DNA of 64,000 bases from positions 48,484,845 to 48,548,844 of the forward strand of contig OX328105.1 in assembly GCA_946811185.2 (NCBI GenBank). The letters are read 5' to 3'. The notes beneath the pieces are model-generated. The model worked only from the letters and a program-made list of their open reading frames with translations, was not told the DNA's origin and ran no database searches. Source of the DNA: Hippopus hippopus. Lineage: Eukaryota; Mollusca; Bivalvia; Cardiida; Cardiidae. Within the stretch, counting starts at the first letter, position 1, and every line of letters begins with the position of its first letter. Shown here one piece after another: positions 35,601 to 42,675 of the stretch. Both the position numbers and the translations under genes were made by a program.

Positions 35601-38600
35601 AAAGGTCTTCTTTAGCATTTTCCACAAGTACTTCAGTTAGATGTGAATTCTCATTCTATCATTAGTGTATCATAGGCATCTTAACTCTTTACCACAAGAC
35701 AAAATTTCAGACTTGTTCATATTGAAATACAGTGTAACTCAATATTAGTTTTTTTCATGAACACTGGCTAGTTCTGATTGGCTGAAAAAAAAATTTCATA
35801 ACTCCATGAAAAAAAAAATTAAGCAGTGCTGGAACTACTTTTGCAGTCAACTAATGTAAACAAACATGTATATGAGAGTTCATAATGTTTTTCATTCTGA
35901 TTTTAGATCTATATCGAGTCGGATGTTCAAATTGCTAGCTGAGTTTATTTTCTCTGAATACTGAAAACAAATATCCAACGGTAAATTCAAAGAGAGAGCT
36001 GAAAACTCATTGTCACTTTGCTGGGCTATAACAATCTTATTTTCAACTTAATTTTAATGTATTGAACTTCTAACAATAAATCTAATACATCTGCAAATGT
36101 TCAATACTATAATGACATCACGAATTTACGCCATTTTTACGTAAAAAACGAGCAGTTTTACCACACTATGAAATACGAATGAAATGGACATTAAATAAAT
36201 ACACAATGTTGCATTTACAAAAATAAAAGCAGTTAGTATTATTTCAGTGCATATTTGTTGTCTGTGATATTGAATTATAATTCGCGGTATCATACAGTGT
36301 GATTAGGTTTTTTTTTTTCATACCTCCATGAAAACAAAAAAAGTTCTCTTCATTCCTTAAAGCAATTTGAAAACAACAAATACAATAAGGTTCAAATGAC
36401 TGCCCACAAGATATTTTTTGATGCCTGGACAAAGCATGACAATGTCAAATGCATGATCACAAAATCTAACCTTAATCCTTTACCAAACAATCCCTGGTTT
36501 TCACATCCTTGGGAAGGAAGGCCTTTGAAAACATTGTGGGAAATGTTGTGGGAAAAGAAGAAAATGCTGGTAACCAGCATTTTCTCCTTTTCCCACAATG
36601 TTTTCTACCCTATCAAGGACAGAAATCACCACTTGAGCTACATTTAAATTGTTGACTGCAAATGTGGTCCTGTACAAAATTTAGTCATTTGGTTATGGGT
36701 TAAGCACTTTATACTCAGGTGAGTTAACAACCAGGATCAATACAAAGGACCCTTGTTTTCAGAGTAAAATAGACAATATAAAAACCACCTGAAATCAAAG
36801 CCTTGTCCATAAAAGAAAAAATTCGAATACATGTGACCTTTAATTTCACAATATAACAGACACTTCTAAAAGTTACCTGAAATCCAAGGCATCTACCATA
36901 GAAACAATCTGTATTCAACATCTCTACTTCCATGAGGATCTCGTCAGCTTCTGGGTTTTCCTCATCATAAAACAGTTCACCATCTTTCGACAGGGATATT
37001 AACTGCTTCAAATACCTAGAAAGATTGAACATGTTGCATTAATTTTTCAGTTAACCCTTTAAAAAACAATCCCTAACAATCCGGAAGAAAATGGGTTTAA
37101 AAACTCTATGGGAAAAGAGAAAATGCTGGTAATCTGTTTTTCCACAATGTTTTCTACCCTTTGGAAGATAAATTTCATGTTTTTAGTAACATTAAATTTC
37201 TTGTCTGCAAGCGCTTTCAGTATGGACCAGTCTAACTCTGGTCTGGTAAAGAGTTAAGTAATTCTGCATTTGGATAATAATTTCTAGGAATAGATGTACA
37301 CATACTAAAGATATTCAAATGATAATCCATAGCTGACCTTTGACCTATTTTTGAATAGGTGTCATTCAACTACCAGTTCTGAAGGAGATCTTTTGAGATT
37401 CCATTATTGCAGTGGCCATTCTTGGCATGTGACCCTGACCATTTTAATAAAAAAATTCTCACAACTGGTTTAAGTCAAAGCCTTTAGAGTTTCAAAAAAA
37501 AAGGATTTCAGTACCAGTAATTGTGTTGAGATGGCACAATAACTTCAAACTTTCTGTTCAGGCTGGCTAAAAAACTACATTTTAAAAATCATAATACATA
37601 CCAGTAGATTTTACCAGTATTATCTCATTTCTTAACTTCTTCGTTTGTTAAAATGTTTTAAAAACAAATCTTAAATGCAAAAGTGTCAGAACACTAGTGT
37701 TGCATCAGAAAAAGGGTTAATTTTTTGCCAAACAATCCTGTTGTTCAGCGACCCTGGGGACAACAAGGGGAAAGCAGTCTTTTTCTCACAGTGTTATCAC
37801 AATGTTTTCTACCTTTCCTAGGAACATTCCTATCATCTGAGCCATTTGCAAATGTGTTTTTAATTTGGAGAAGTCTTAAGTTTTGTCATGTGGTACAGAG
37901 TAAACAGTTTACCCAAGGCAAGCAATCAGCTGTCCCACCGTTTCCACATAGGCCTCTAATTCTTTGAGGTAGTACGATGATCTGAACAATAGGTTGTTCT
38001 TGTTTACACTGATGTGACGGCATAGTTGCATTACACATAGGATACATCTAAAATAAATAAACACATAAGAAAAGGTTAAGGTTAACTAATAGAACAAAAG
38101 TTATCCTGGAGTTACTGAGAACATCATTGAATACTTTTGCACAGATTGTAGATTAAGATCAAACTATGGATCATACGACATTAAATTTATGGTCAGAAAG
38201 GGTTTAGAATTACTAGTACGCTGTTTTCCTCAAAGAAATACATACTGATATATTATGATATAATCTAGCTTGGACAGAAACTAAGTTTTCCAGCAGAATT
38301 AGACATTCACAGGACATAAGAAAGAAGGTGGATTTTAACAGACTTGTCACTTCAAAAGCACAACCCCATCTGTATTTCATGCCATCAAGCCATAAAATGT
38401 GCCCTTTCTTTAGTATTTTTGCAGGGATTATGTAATCAGGTGACCTATGTGCATTACTTTACAGTGGTCCAATCAATTAAAAAATTACCCCCCCCCCCAA
38501 CGTAAAACAGAAATATATGCCTTCCTTCAAATTCCAGTAAATTAAATTAAAAAATCTGTGATTTCTTATTATATATCAAAACATTCATCAAAAGTTTACC

Positions 38601-41600
38601 GTACTTTAGAACATTGCCCAATTTCGGATTTTACATTTGTTACAATGCACCTAGTGTGTTCCAATGCAATCAGGATGCGAGTATTCTGTAATGATGATTA
38701 TTAGCAGGGACATGGTCCACAGTAACCCCAGAGGTCGAACACTTGTCCTTGGGGGGCTCCTGGTTCAAGTCCCAAACTAGACTCTCTTTTTCCCTTTGGG
38801 AGCAACACTGATTCAAGCCTTTACGGGGCATGTTACAAGAAAAGGCCAGTCACAATGTTTTCTACACTTTTGAAACAAGTTGGTCAGTCCTACAATTTTA
38901 AGCCACATTTAGTTTGTTCTAGATGCCAATAAATCTAGCAAGTAACATGTTTAGCCCTTTACTACACAATCCTGTTTTAACCAGTCCGACGAATCACCGA
39001 AATACCGAAATACCACCAAAACACCGAAATACCCGTATTTTTTATTGTTGGGTTCAAATAACTGACAAAAGTATGCAGGATTTTTTTCTTTCTTTTCTTC
39101 GTCAGAAAACATACTTAATCAAAGTATTAATCATTATTGAGAAGAGTGACGCTGTTAGTATACACTGATCATTGATTTACGTTGAGAACAAGATATCTGT
39201 TTGTAAAACAGTCATGCCCCCCTACTGCCACATTGATACAGGAAGTGGCACAGTTCATAAACTGATATCAAAAGAATTGATTGGGAAATATCGACGTCAT
39301 CTTTTTGATTTATAGCCCACTTCAATTGTTAAACGTGATAATCTGACAACAGTTCGCATAATTATACACACCGCCGTGTGTATACATACAAGATTGTAAA
39401 CAGTCGCCGATACACAGACTGGGTTATCGATTTTCTTTTCGGCACGGATTAACCTTAAAATCGATAGGGATCATTTACACTCCAAGATGAATATCTGTAA
39501 GAATTTGAAGGACCTAGGTCAATTCTGTGTCTAGTTATCATCCGGACAAGGTTAGGTCTAAATATCATTAAGTTGAAGGCCACTGTGACCTTGACCTTTG
39601 ATGGATTAATCTCAAAATCGATAGGGATCATCTGCACTCCGAGACGAATGTCTGTGCCAAATTTGACGAACCTAAGTCAATTCTGTGTCTACTTATCATC
39701 CGGACAAGGTTTGGTCTATATATCAACATGTTGACGGTCACTGTGACCTTGACCTTTGACCGATTGACCTCAAAATCAATAGGGATCATCTACACTCCGA
39801 GACGAATGTCTGTGCCAAATTTGACGAACCGAGGTCAATTCTGTGTCTAGTTATCATCCGGACAAGGTTTGGTCTATATATCAACATGTTGACGGTCACT
39901 GTGACCTTGACCTTTGACCGATTGATCTCAAAATCAATAGGGATCATCTACACTCCGAGATGCATGTCTGTGCCAAATTTGACGAACCTAAGTCAATTCT
40001 GTGTCTACTTATCATCCGGACAAGGTTTGGTCTATATATCAACATGTTGACGGTCACTGTGACCTTGACCTTTGACCGATTGACCTCAAAATCAATAGGG
40101 ATCATCTACAATCCGAGACAAATGTCTGTGCCAAATTTGACGAACCTAGGTCAATTCTGTATCTAGTTATCATCCGGACAAGGTTTGGTCTATATATCAA
40201 CATGTTGACGGTCACTGTGACCCTGACCTTTGACCGATTGACCTCAAAATCAATAGGGATCATCTACACTCCGAGACGCATGTCTGTGCCAAATTTGACG
40301 AACCCAGGTCAATTCTGTGTCTAGTTATCATCCGGACAAGGTAAGGTCTACCGACCGACCGACGGACCAACCGACGGACTGACCGACATTAGCAAAGCAA
40401 TATACCCCCACTTCGTTGAAGGGGGGGCATAACAATCACCGAAACACTTGTGTGCCTGACCTGTTACACACCGAAATACCCGATCTTGATGACGACAATC
40501 TAGACCTAAAATTTATCAATTTGAAATTATCACTTATATTTCTTTTGAATGATAAACACACACTAAAGAGAGCGCTAATCCACACCTTTTTCGAAATAAG
40601 TAGACGGTGAGACCCAAATCAGACATTACATGACGTAAATCTCTGATCCGATAAACACACAGGTTTCTCGGCACGTTCTGTTCTCTTCTGTTCTGTTAAA
40701 GTGAAGCGATCATACATGTTTGGCTAACATATTCAAATTTGTTTGATATGTAGGTTTGTCCTTGTTATTTTTAAAGTAACATGGTTATATTTATAATCTT
40801 ATCGGCGAAATTGTAATTGTCTTATCAATTTACGCCTGGTGCTGTGCAAACTAAACATTCAAAATGGCTGCCGGTTTTCTAATTTGGTGACGTTTTATCT
40901 CATATTGTCCAACTTAAAAATGGAAAGCTATTTTTTCTAGCATGCTTATGGATAAACTTCAGACACATCAATCTTGTACAAAAACAACTGAAGGGAGATT
41001 GTAGAGGTATAATCCCTGAATTGACCAATTTTAGTACGTGGAGCAGGTATTTCAGTGGACATTTACAGCACGGTAGGCTATTCTGGTGCACATTCTTCAC
41101 GGCAGGCCTCAATAGCATGTTGCTATTTTGACATTAGGTTTAACACTAACCCTCCTTCATAAATGAAATTACAATTTGGTCAAAAACCACAACTTCAGTA
41201 ATCGTAATAACTAAAAAAATACGGGTATTTCAGTGTTTCGGTGGTATTTCTGTGATTCGTCGGACCCTGTTTTAACCTCTTACGAACAAAGTCCGTAACA
41301 AAGAAACAAATGAATAAATGCATAGCAGAAATACAGGGACCCGGCAGGATTCGAACCTAGAACGCCAGGACGAAAAGGCAAACACCATAACCACTGAGCT
41401 AAAGAGAATTCTCCCTAACACAGTTGTTAGGTATTGCATTTAAACCGGGATGAAGCCATACATGAAGGAGTGCTCTCCCATAATACACCCCCTCTTAAAA
41501 TCATCACTTATTGATGACTCAAAGCGTTATTAGGCAGAAAGTCCGTTTTTGGACAACAAATGGGATTAATGGCTCAATGGTCAATCCCGGACGAGCCCCC

Positions 41601-42466
41601 ATCTTACAAAGTCCATAACAAAGAAACAAATGAACAAATGCATAGCAGAAATACAGGGACCAGGCAGGATTCGAACCTAGAACACCTGGACGAAAGGCCA
41701 ACACCATAACCACTGAGCTAAAGAGAATTCTCCCCAACGCAGTTGTCAGGTATTGTATTTAAACCAGGATGAAGCCATGTATGAAGGAGTGGTCTCCCGT
41801 AACAACCCCCCTCCTGAGAGAGAAGACCTTTAAAAACATTGTATAGGAAAAGGAGAAAATGCTGATGACCAGCATTTTCTTTTTTTCCAACAATATTTTC
41901 TACCCTTTCACAGAACACTTCCATCATTTCAGCCACACTAAGTCTGTTTCCTGCAACTGCTTTCAAATTTGACAAGTAAAAATTTTCCAATGTGGTAAAG
42001 AGTTCAGGTTGCCTCCACTCAGAAAAACTAGCATATCACTAACAGCATGAATGCATCAAAGTTCAACATCAAAGCAAACTAACTTAAGTTCCTGTCCCCT
42101 ATGGCGAGCCCATATTTTTAAAATAAAAAAAAAATATGAATATTATTCCATAAACTTTTAAACTCACCTATATACTATGGTGATAAAACTTCTATAGCCG
42201 TTACCGGGCAATTGTGGGGAAAAATCATATTCCTGAAGCCGAGGAACAATATCCATGACATACGATTCCAAAGTCTGTAAATGCTCGAACAAAACGCAGG
42301 ATGCTGCATAGTATCTTGCATGGAGGCTTGAATTTCCACGCTGATAAAATTCCACGTTACTGATTACAAGTCCTCGAAGTTCTTTCAGCAACAAATGGAA
42401 CGATTTGAGGAAATCTGCATCACTTTTATTTAGCCCATACGGAGAATCTGTTTCCTCGTCCGCCAT
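14454..42466 (-). CDS. LIPE: Hormone-sensitive lipase gene, 11 coding exons (span)
   Basis: Neutral lipid hydrolase releasing fatty acids from diacylglycerol, cholesteryl and retinyl esters at lipid droplets. Joined exons total 3135 bases (about 1044 residues), and every junction has GT..AG and matching phase. Order: HSL N-terminal domain (residues about 1-300), alpha/beta-hydrolase core with HGGG (360-363), GDSAG nucleophile (Ser 434), long insertion in exon 10 (about 495-960), then Asp 982 and His 1012. The 30-residue Asp-His spacing equals that of the human enzyme. Human HSL isoforms are 775 and 1076 residues; the extra length here is in the regulatory insertion, not an N-terminal extension. 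Introns are filled with MITEs. 5' UTR exons, promoter and transcript ends are not identified. Confidence 0.93.
14690..14757. repeat. Truncated family A fragment in LIPE intron 10
   Basis: AACAATCCTGAGCTTTAACAACCCTGAGAAAGAAGGCTTTTGAAAACATT, the left arm of family A, broken before the hairpin. It begins about 30 bases upstream of the exon 11 acceptor. Confidence 0.7.
14972..15032. repeat. Hairpin in LIPE intron 10
   Basis: An inverted repeat centred at about 15002: CAAATCTAGAAATTGCTCAC against GTGAGCAATTTCTAGATTTG, with nearly no loop. Flanks AACATG and CATGTT extend the symmetry. It differs from families A, B, C and G. Confidence 0.75.
15170..16617 (-). CDS. LIPE: LIPE exon 10 (giant regulatory insertion)
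   Basis: 1448 bases (482 codons) with acceptor TTTCAAACAG and donor ATA|GTAAGT, ending in phase 0. It begins [16 protein letters not shown], as in vertebrate HSL after the hydrolase core, then runs through an acidic, Ser/Thr/Asp-rich, apparently disordered region and ends in the conserved [19 protein letters not shown]. Near the end is QRRSMSLN (Ser 890), a basophilic-kinase site at about the place of the human RRSS sites used by protein kinase A. The human regulatory module is about 150 residues, this one about 450. An in-frame ATG at 16664 lies in the intron and is not the start. Confidence 0.93.
16663..16924. repeat. Family B MITE in LIPE intron 9
   Basis: A full copy: ends GAGCCATGTTCTGTGAAAAG and CCGGAGCATGGCACATA, hairpin CAGCCTGCGCAGTCCGCGCAGGCTG-type at about 16719-16743 flanked by GACCCAGGT/ACCTGGGCC. 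It starts about 45 bases upstream of the exon 10 acceptor. Confidence 0.88.
16992..17835. repeat. Three family A MITEs in LIPE intron 9
   Basis: Copies at about 16992-17215, 17276-17500 and 17615-17835. Hairpins are at about 17383-17440 and 17712-17770; the first copy's hairpin is mutated. Each has the CTTTACCA-type end and the AAATTGAAAGCATTTGCAGA-type arm. Confidence 0.8.
18030..18260. repeat. Family G MITE followed by a GATTGGCTGA hairpin
   Basis: Family G hairpin at about 18030-18095 (AAGATCAGACTGTGCAAGAT and complement). At 18209-18247, CTGATTGGCTGACAGA and TCTCAGCCAATCAG form a second short inverted repeat. Confidence 0.65.
18362..19085. repeat. Three family A MITEs in LIPE intron 9
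   Basis: Copies at about 18362-18592 (near-complete, hairpin 18469-18536), 18690-18850 (broken after the first arm) and 18860-19085 (hairpin 18965-19030). Confidence 0.82.
19090..19380 (+). repeat. tRNA-derived SINE, abutting LIPE exon 9
   Basis: Plus-strand SINE. The head has a pol III box A-like TTAGTCAGTAGCGC and box B-like GGTTTGATCCC. The body shares TTTCTTTCCGAGGATTGATG and GAAAGAATA..GTGGAGTACT with the copies at 57930 and, reversed, 62890. The 3' tail AACGGCGTTAAAAACCAT plus AATCAATCAA repeats ends at 19380, the very base where the exon 9 donor begins on the other strand. Confidence 0.85.
19382..19600 (-). CDS. LIPE: LIPE exon 9 (catalytic serine)
   Basis: 219 bases, acceptor TTCTTTGACAG, donor GCAG|GTTTGT, phase 1 to 1. 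Codes [16 protein letters not shown] with the nucleophile Ser 434 in GDSAG, then [14 protein letters not shown] and [18 protein letters not shown]. The whole intronic side of the donor is made by the tail of an antisense SINE (19090-19380). Confidence 0.96.
20015..20215. repeat. Degenerate family A MITE
   Basis: Arms (TTTAGATTTTACCCAAATTC, GTGGCTCAAATGATG) and a weak hairpin around 20130-20180 are recognisable. It lies about 70 bases past the exon 8 donor. Confidence 0.6.
20285..20429 (-). CDS. LIPE: LIPE exon 8
   Basis: 145 bases, acceptor TTTCTTTTTAG, donor TTAG|GTATAC, phase 0 to 1. Codes [20 protein letters not shown] and [14 protein letters not shown], the highly conserved [15 protein letters not shown] segment of HSL. 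It lies between two family A copies. Confidence 0.94.
20545..21316. repeat. Three family A MITEs in LIPE intron 7
   Basis: Copies at about 20545-20715, 20905-21085 and 21084-21316. The last is very well preserved: hairpin GTGGGAAAAGGAGAAAATGC and complement at about 21148-21203, ends TTTAACTCTTTACCACACAA and TTGTCGTCTGGTAAAGAGTT. The last two copies touch end to end. Confidence 0.85.
21921..23228. repeat. Four family A MITEs in LIPE intron 7
   Basis: Copies at about 21921-22135, 22190-22362, 22694-22918 and 23002-23228. Hairpins are clear at 22755-22810 and 23116-23170. The copy at 22190 has lost the left half of its hairpin. Between 22365 and 22690 I see no repeat or exon. Confidence 0.82.
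23455..23716. repeat. Family B MITE, well preserved
   Basis: Ends GCTCTGTGAAAAGGGGGCTT and AAGCCCCCTTTTGCCAGAGC. Hairpin CAGCCTGCGCAGTCCGCGCA with its complement at about 23511-23536 inside GACCCAGGT/ACCTAGGCT. A family G hairpin (23310-23355) precedes it. Confidence 0.9.
23990..24080. repeat. Family G hairpin
   Basis: AGATCCAAGATCAAACTGCA against CAGGCTGATCTTGATTTACA, diverged. Confidence 0.55.
24081..25483. other. LIPE intron 7 interior, mostly unassigned
   Basis: AT-rich. Contains a broken family A-like arm near 24515-24560, a weak family G-like fragment near 24880-24930 and the tetranucleotide array at 25060-25117. No exon with conserved sequence was found between LIPE exons 7 and 8. 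Confidence 0.5.
25060..25117. repeat. (GAAT)n microsatellite
   Basis: About 13 units of GAAT with one GACT interruption near the left end. Confidence 0.97.
25484..25657. repeat. Family A MITE next to LIPE exon 7
   Basis: TTAACTCTTTAGCTAACATC start, ATTTTGTTCTCTTGTAGAGAG end; the central hairpin is deleted to AAGCATTGTTTTTTACCC. Its end lies about 17 bases from the exon 7 donor. Confidence 0.75.
25675..25800 (-). CDS. LIPE: LIPE exon 7 (oxyanion-hole exon)
   Basis: 126 bases (42 codons), acceptor ATATCAGCAG, donor GAG|GTAGGT. Starts with a basic, poorly conserved linker ([11 protein letters not shown]) and continues into [23 protein letters not shown] (residues 360-363) forms the oxyanion hole of this lipase family. 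The basic linker may be slightly longer or shorter if the second CAG (AAAGCAG) is used as acceptor instead; both keep the frame. Confidence 0.9.
25986..30343 (+). mobile_element. Unclassified 4.36-kb element, first of a head-to-tail pair
   Basis: Its first about 180 bases (GATATATAATTTCCTGCGTT..) are repeated at 30344-30525, and its last about 110 bases (GTATATACGCTTGCTCTCTT..AAGGGTTAAGGG) are repeated at 31183-31277. So the two elements share both ends and stand directly in series. The interior has no long frame, no reverse transcriptase, no transposase and no terminal inverted repeat I can see. It holds the degenerate GTGCACTGGCACTGAG region at 27560-28780. Class unknown; orientation is arbitrary. 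Confidence 0.6.
27560..28780. repeat. Degenerate GTGCACTGGCACTGAG repeat region
   Basis: About ten occurrences of the motif GTGCACTGGCACTGAG or close variants (GTGCGCTTGCACTGAG), irregularly spaced by 40-120 bases, with repeated companions (GAGTTCGATGTGCACTGGCA, GCATTGTGGCACTAGA). Two units near 28120-28200 and 28240-28340 are almost identical. It looks like an old, decayed tandem array inside the 4.36-kb element. Confidence 0.7.
30344..31277 (+). mobile_element. Unclassified 0.93-kb element, second of the pair
   Basis: Same first 180 and last 95-110 bases as the 4.36-kb element just upstream, with a different, much shorter interior. The shared 5' part is about 97 percent identical by eye. 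The right end joins family B sequence at 31278 without an obvious target duplication. Confidence 0.6.
31930..32146. repeat. Family A MITE next to LIPE exon 6
   Basis: CTCTTTTCCACACAATTCTG start; hairpin 31988-32043; end TTGTCACGTGGAAAAGAGCT. It ends about 23 bases from the exon 6 donor. Confidence 0.82.
32170..32355 (-). CDS. LIPE: LIPE exon 6
   Basis: 186 bases (62 codons), acceptor TTTTTTTGTAG, donor ATG|GTAGGT. Codes the end of the N-terminal domain and the conserved [19 protein letters not shown] strand region that leads into the hydrolase core, then REGM at the exon end. Confidence 0.92.
32356..32895. other. LIPE intron 5, nothing recognised
   Basis: 540 bases of AT-rich sequence with a T-run at 32581-32591; unusually for this gene it holds no identified repeat. 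Confidence 0.5.
32896..32973 (-). CDS. LIPE: LIPE exon 5
   Basis: 78 bases (26 codons), acceptor TTTGTTACAG, donor CAT|GTGAGT. Codes [19 protein letters not shown], aligning with the FWKAFWNI-type motif of HSL. A family A MITE begins only 16 bases upstream of the acceptor, so the branch point probably lies within the repeat. Confidence 0.9.
32990..33221. repeat. Family A MITE next to LIPE exon 5
   Basis: TAACCCTATACGAGACAACC start, hairpin 33063-33100 (GAGGAGAAAATGCTGGCAAC and complement), end TTTTGTTGTCTGGTAAAGAG. Only 16 bases separate it from the exon 5 acceptor. Confidence 0.85.
33262..33496. repeat. Family B MITE
   Basis: ACTCTGGCAAAAGGCGGGAT start and TTCACAGAGCATGGCTCATA end; the hairpin has decayed to GCACAGGCTGATATGGGTC. 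Lies in LIPE intron 4. Confidence 0.8.
33627..33782 (-). CDS. LIPE: LIPE exon 4
   Basis: 156 bases (52 codons), acceptor TTTCTTTCAG, donor CAG|GTATAT, phase 0 to 0. Codes a segment with FSECY and [18 protein letters not shown], the counterpart of the ASSLF..GRFAIDPELRG region of vertebrate HSL. Not visible as a long frame because it lacks a nearby start codon. Confidence 0.9.
33822..35341 (+). mobile_element. Helitron-like tandem-repeat element (family E), copy 2
   Basis: Starts AAGAGGGCCAAGATGGCCCT, ends with the hairpin TTGAGCACGTTGTGCTCA and GGTGAGCTAA. The inside has six or so units of a 166-170 bp repeat; equivalent points fall at 34301, 34467, 34637, 34803 and 34969. The last part carries GTTGCCATGGTAACC and ACGACGGACGACG runs before the 3' end. 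Non-coding, inside LIPE intron 3. Confidence 0.68.
35357..35552. repeat. Hairpin MITE with CGTATTCACC ends
   Basis: Outer arms ACGTATTCACCAACCATTCT and AGAATGGTCGGTGAATACGG, continuing through AAGAAC.TTCTTTGT and an inner perfect inverted repeat ATTGGCTAAACCAG/CTGGTTTAGCCAAT centred at about 35451. The whole 195-bp element can fold on itself. Confidence 0.85.
35553..36472. other. LIPE intron 3, mostly unassigned
   Basis: A left arm of family A (AACTCTTTACCACAAGACAA) is at 35683-35745. The remainder is AT-rich with poly-A and poly-T tracts, no exon seen. Confidence 0.5.
36473..36700. repeat. Family A MITE in LIPE intron 3
   Basis: AATCCTTTACCAAACAATCC start; hairpin at about 36550-36602 (GTGGGAAAAGAAGAAAATGC and complement); a partly doubled ATTGTGGGAAATGTTGTGGG precedes it. 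Confidence 0.85.
36877..37015 (-). CDS. LIPE: LIPE exon 3
   Basis: 139 bases, acceptor TTTCTAG, donor CAG|GTAACT, ending in phase 0. Codes [15 protein letters not shown] followed by an acidic stretch and [11 protein letters not shown], matching the HSL N-terminal domain where human HSL has a similar [13 protein letters not shown] segment. Confidence 0.92.
37053..37256. repeat. Family A MITE next to LIPE exon 3
   Basis: TTAACCCTTTAAAAAACAAT start; hairpin reduced (GGAAAAGAGAAAATGCTGGT then TTTTTCCAC); end CTGGTCTGGTAAAGAGTTAA. It starts 37 bases upstream of the exon 3 acceptor. Confidence 0.78.
37718..37905. repeat. Family A MITE touching LIPE exon 2 donor
   Basis: TTAATTTTTTGCCAAACAATCC start, hairpin largely lost, end TTTTGTCATGTGGTACAGAG. 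It stops about 7 bases short of the exon 2 donor dinucleotide. Confidence 0.72.
37913..38047 (-). CDS. LIPE: LIPE exon 2
   Basis: 135 bases, acceptor TTATTTTAG and donor GG|GTAAAC, phase 2 to 2. Codes a helical segment ([19 protein letters not shown]) of the N-terminal HSL domain. Too short and without its own ATG to show up as an ordinary open frame. A family A MITE ends about 8 bases inside the intron beyond the donor. Confidence 0.88.
38048..38947. other. LIPE intron 1, part near exon 2
   Basis: A weak family G-like fragment at about 38140-38200. At 38705-38800 a box B-like GGTTCAAGTCCC suggests a truncated SINE. A short family A fragment (CAATGTTTTCTACACTTTTG) is at 38850-38925. No exon seen. 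Confidence 0.4.
38983..41265. mobile_element. 2.3-kb element with about 60-bp inverted ends
   Basis: Left end GTCCGACGAATCACCGAAAT..ACACCGAAATACCCGTATTT and right end, read reversed, GTCCGACGAATCACAGAAAT..ACACTGAAATACCCGTATTT. CCTGTTTTAACC occurs on both outer sides (38971-38982 and 41266-41277), matching family A sequence, so it looks like a long target duplication. Long inverted ends with a duplication of about 9-12 bases would fit Mutator-like elements, but no transposase is present. It carries the 158-bp array. Confidence 0.72.
39208..40434. mobile_element. Nested element with six 158-bp tandem units
   Basis: Outer motifs AGTCATGCCCCCCTAC (39210) and GAAGGGGGGGCATAAC (40419-40434) are inverted. 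The inside is an array of six units, with GGGATCAT at 39467, 39624, 39782, 39940, 40098 and 40256: the period is 157-158 bases throughout. Units are highly similar, so the array is young or homogenised. A GACCGACCGACGGACC run follows, then the short hairpin CTTCGTTGAAG near the right end. This arms-plus-core layout resembles the bivalve pearl/Helitron-associated repeats. Nothing is coded. Confidence 0.7.
41280..41805 (-). repeat. Two copies of a tRNA-derived SINE in series
   Basis: On the minus strand each copy has box A-like TTTAGCTCAGTGGTTATGG and box B-like GGTTCGAATCCTGCC (41335-41410 and 41655-41735). The bodies GTATTTCTGCTATGCATTTG..TTGTTTCTTTGTTA are shared. The two are about 92 percent alike by eye and lie about 315 bases apart, so they are either a tandem duplication or two insertions. 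Confidence 0.75.
42168..42466 (-). CDS. LIPE: LIPE exon 1 (start codon)
   Basis: 299 bases from the ATG at 42466 to the donor AG|GTGAGT, ending in phase 2. It codes the first 99 residues, beginning [19 protein letters not shown], rich in helix-forming residues as in the N-terminal HSL domain. The ATG has GCG after it and is preceded on the minus strand by AGGTCTGTA; no upstream in-frame ATG is needed for family alignment. Confidence 0.9.
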
Positions 42467-42547
42467 TACAGACCTCTGTCATTTAAGGAACCCAATGGAT
42501 TGAATTAGTTTCGCAAAGTAGCGGCAATGATTTCGCAACAATATTCA

Positions 42548-42611
42548 AGAAGAAGAAGAAGAAGAAGACGAAGAAGAAGAAAAAGAAGAAGACAACGAAG
42601 AAGAAGAAGAG
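42548..42611. repeat. (AAG)n microsatellite upstream of LIPE
   Basis: Imperfect AAG repeat with GAC interruptions, 80-145 bases upstream of the LIPE start codon on the non-coding strand; on the sense strand it is a (CTT)n tract that may lie in the 5' leader or promoter. Confidence 0.95.
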
Positions 42612-42675
42612 TGTAGGTGTTAACCGTTTACTGAACAAAAGATCTAGTTTATTCTACAGGTTAAAGGTCAAGACC

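Larger units (their letters stand above)
38948..42006. repeat. Family A MITE split by two later insertions
   Basis: Left part TTTAGCCCTTTACTACACAA at 38948-38982; the rest, CCTGAGAGAGAAGACCTTTA, hairpin 41845-41892 and end TGTGGTAAAGAGTTC, is at 41809-42006. Between them are the 2.3-kb inverted-repeat element and SINE sequence. Confidence 0.75.
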
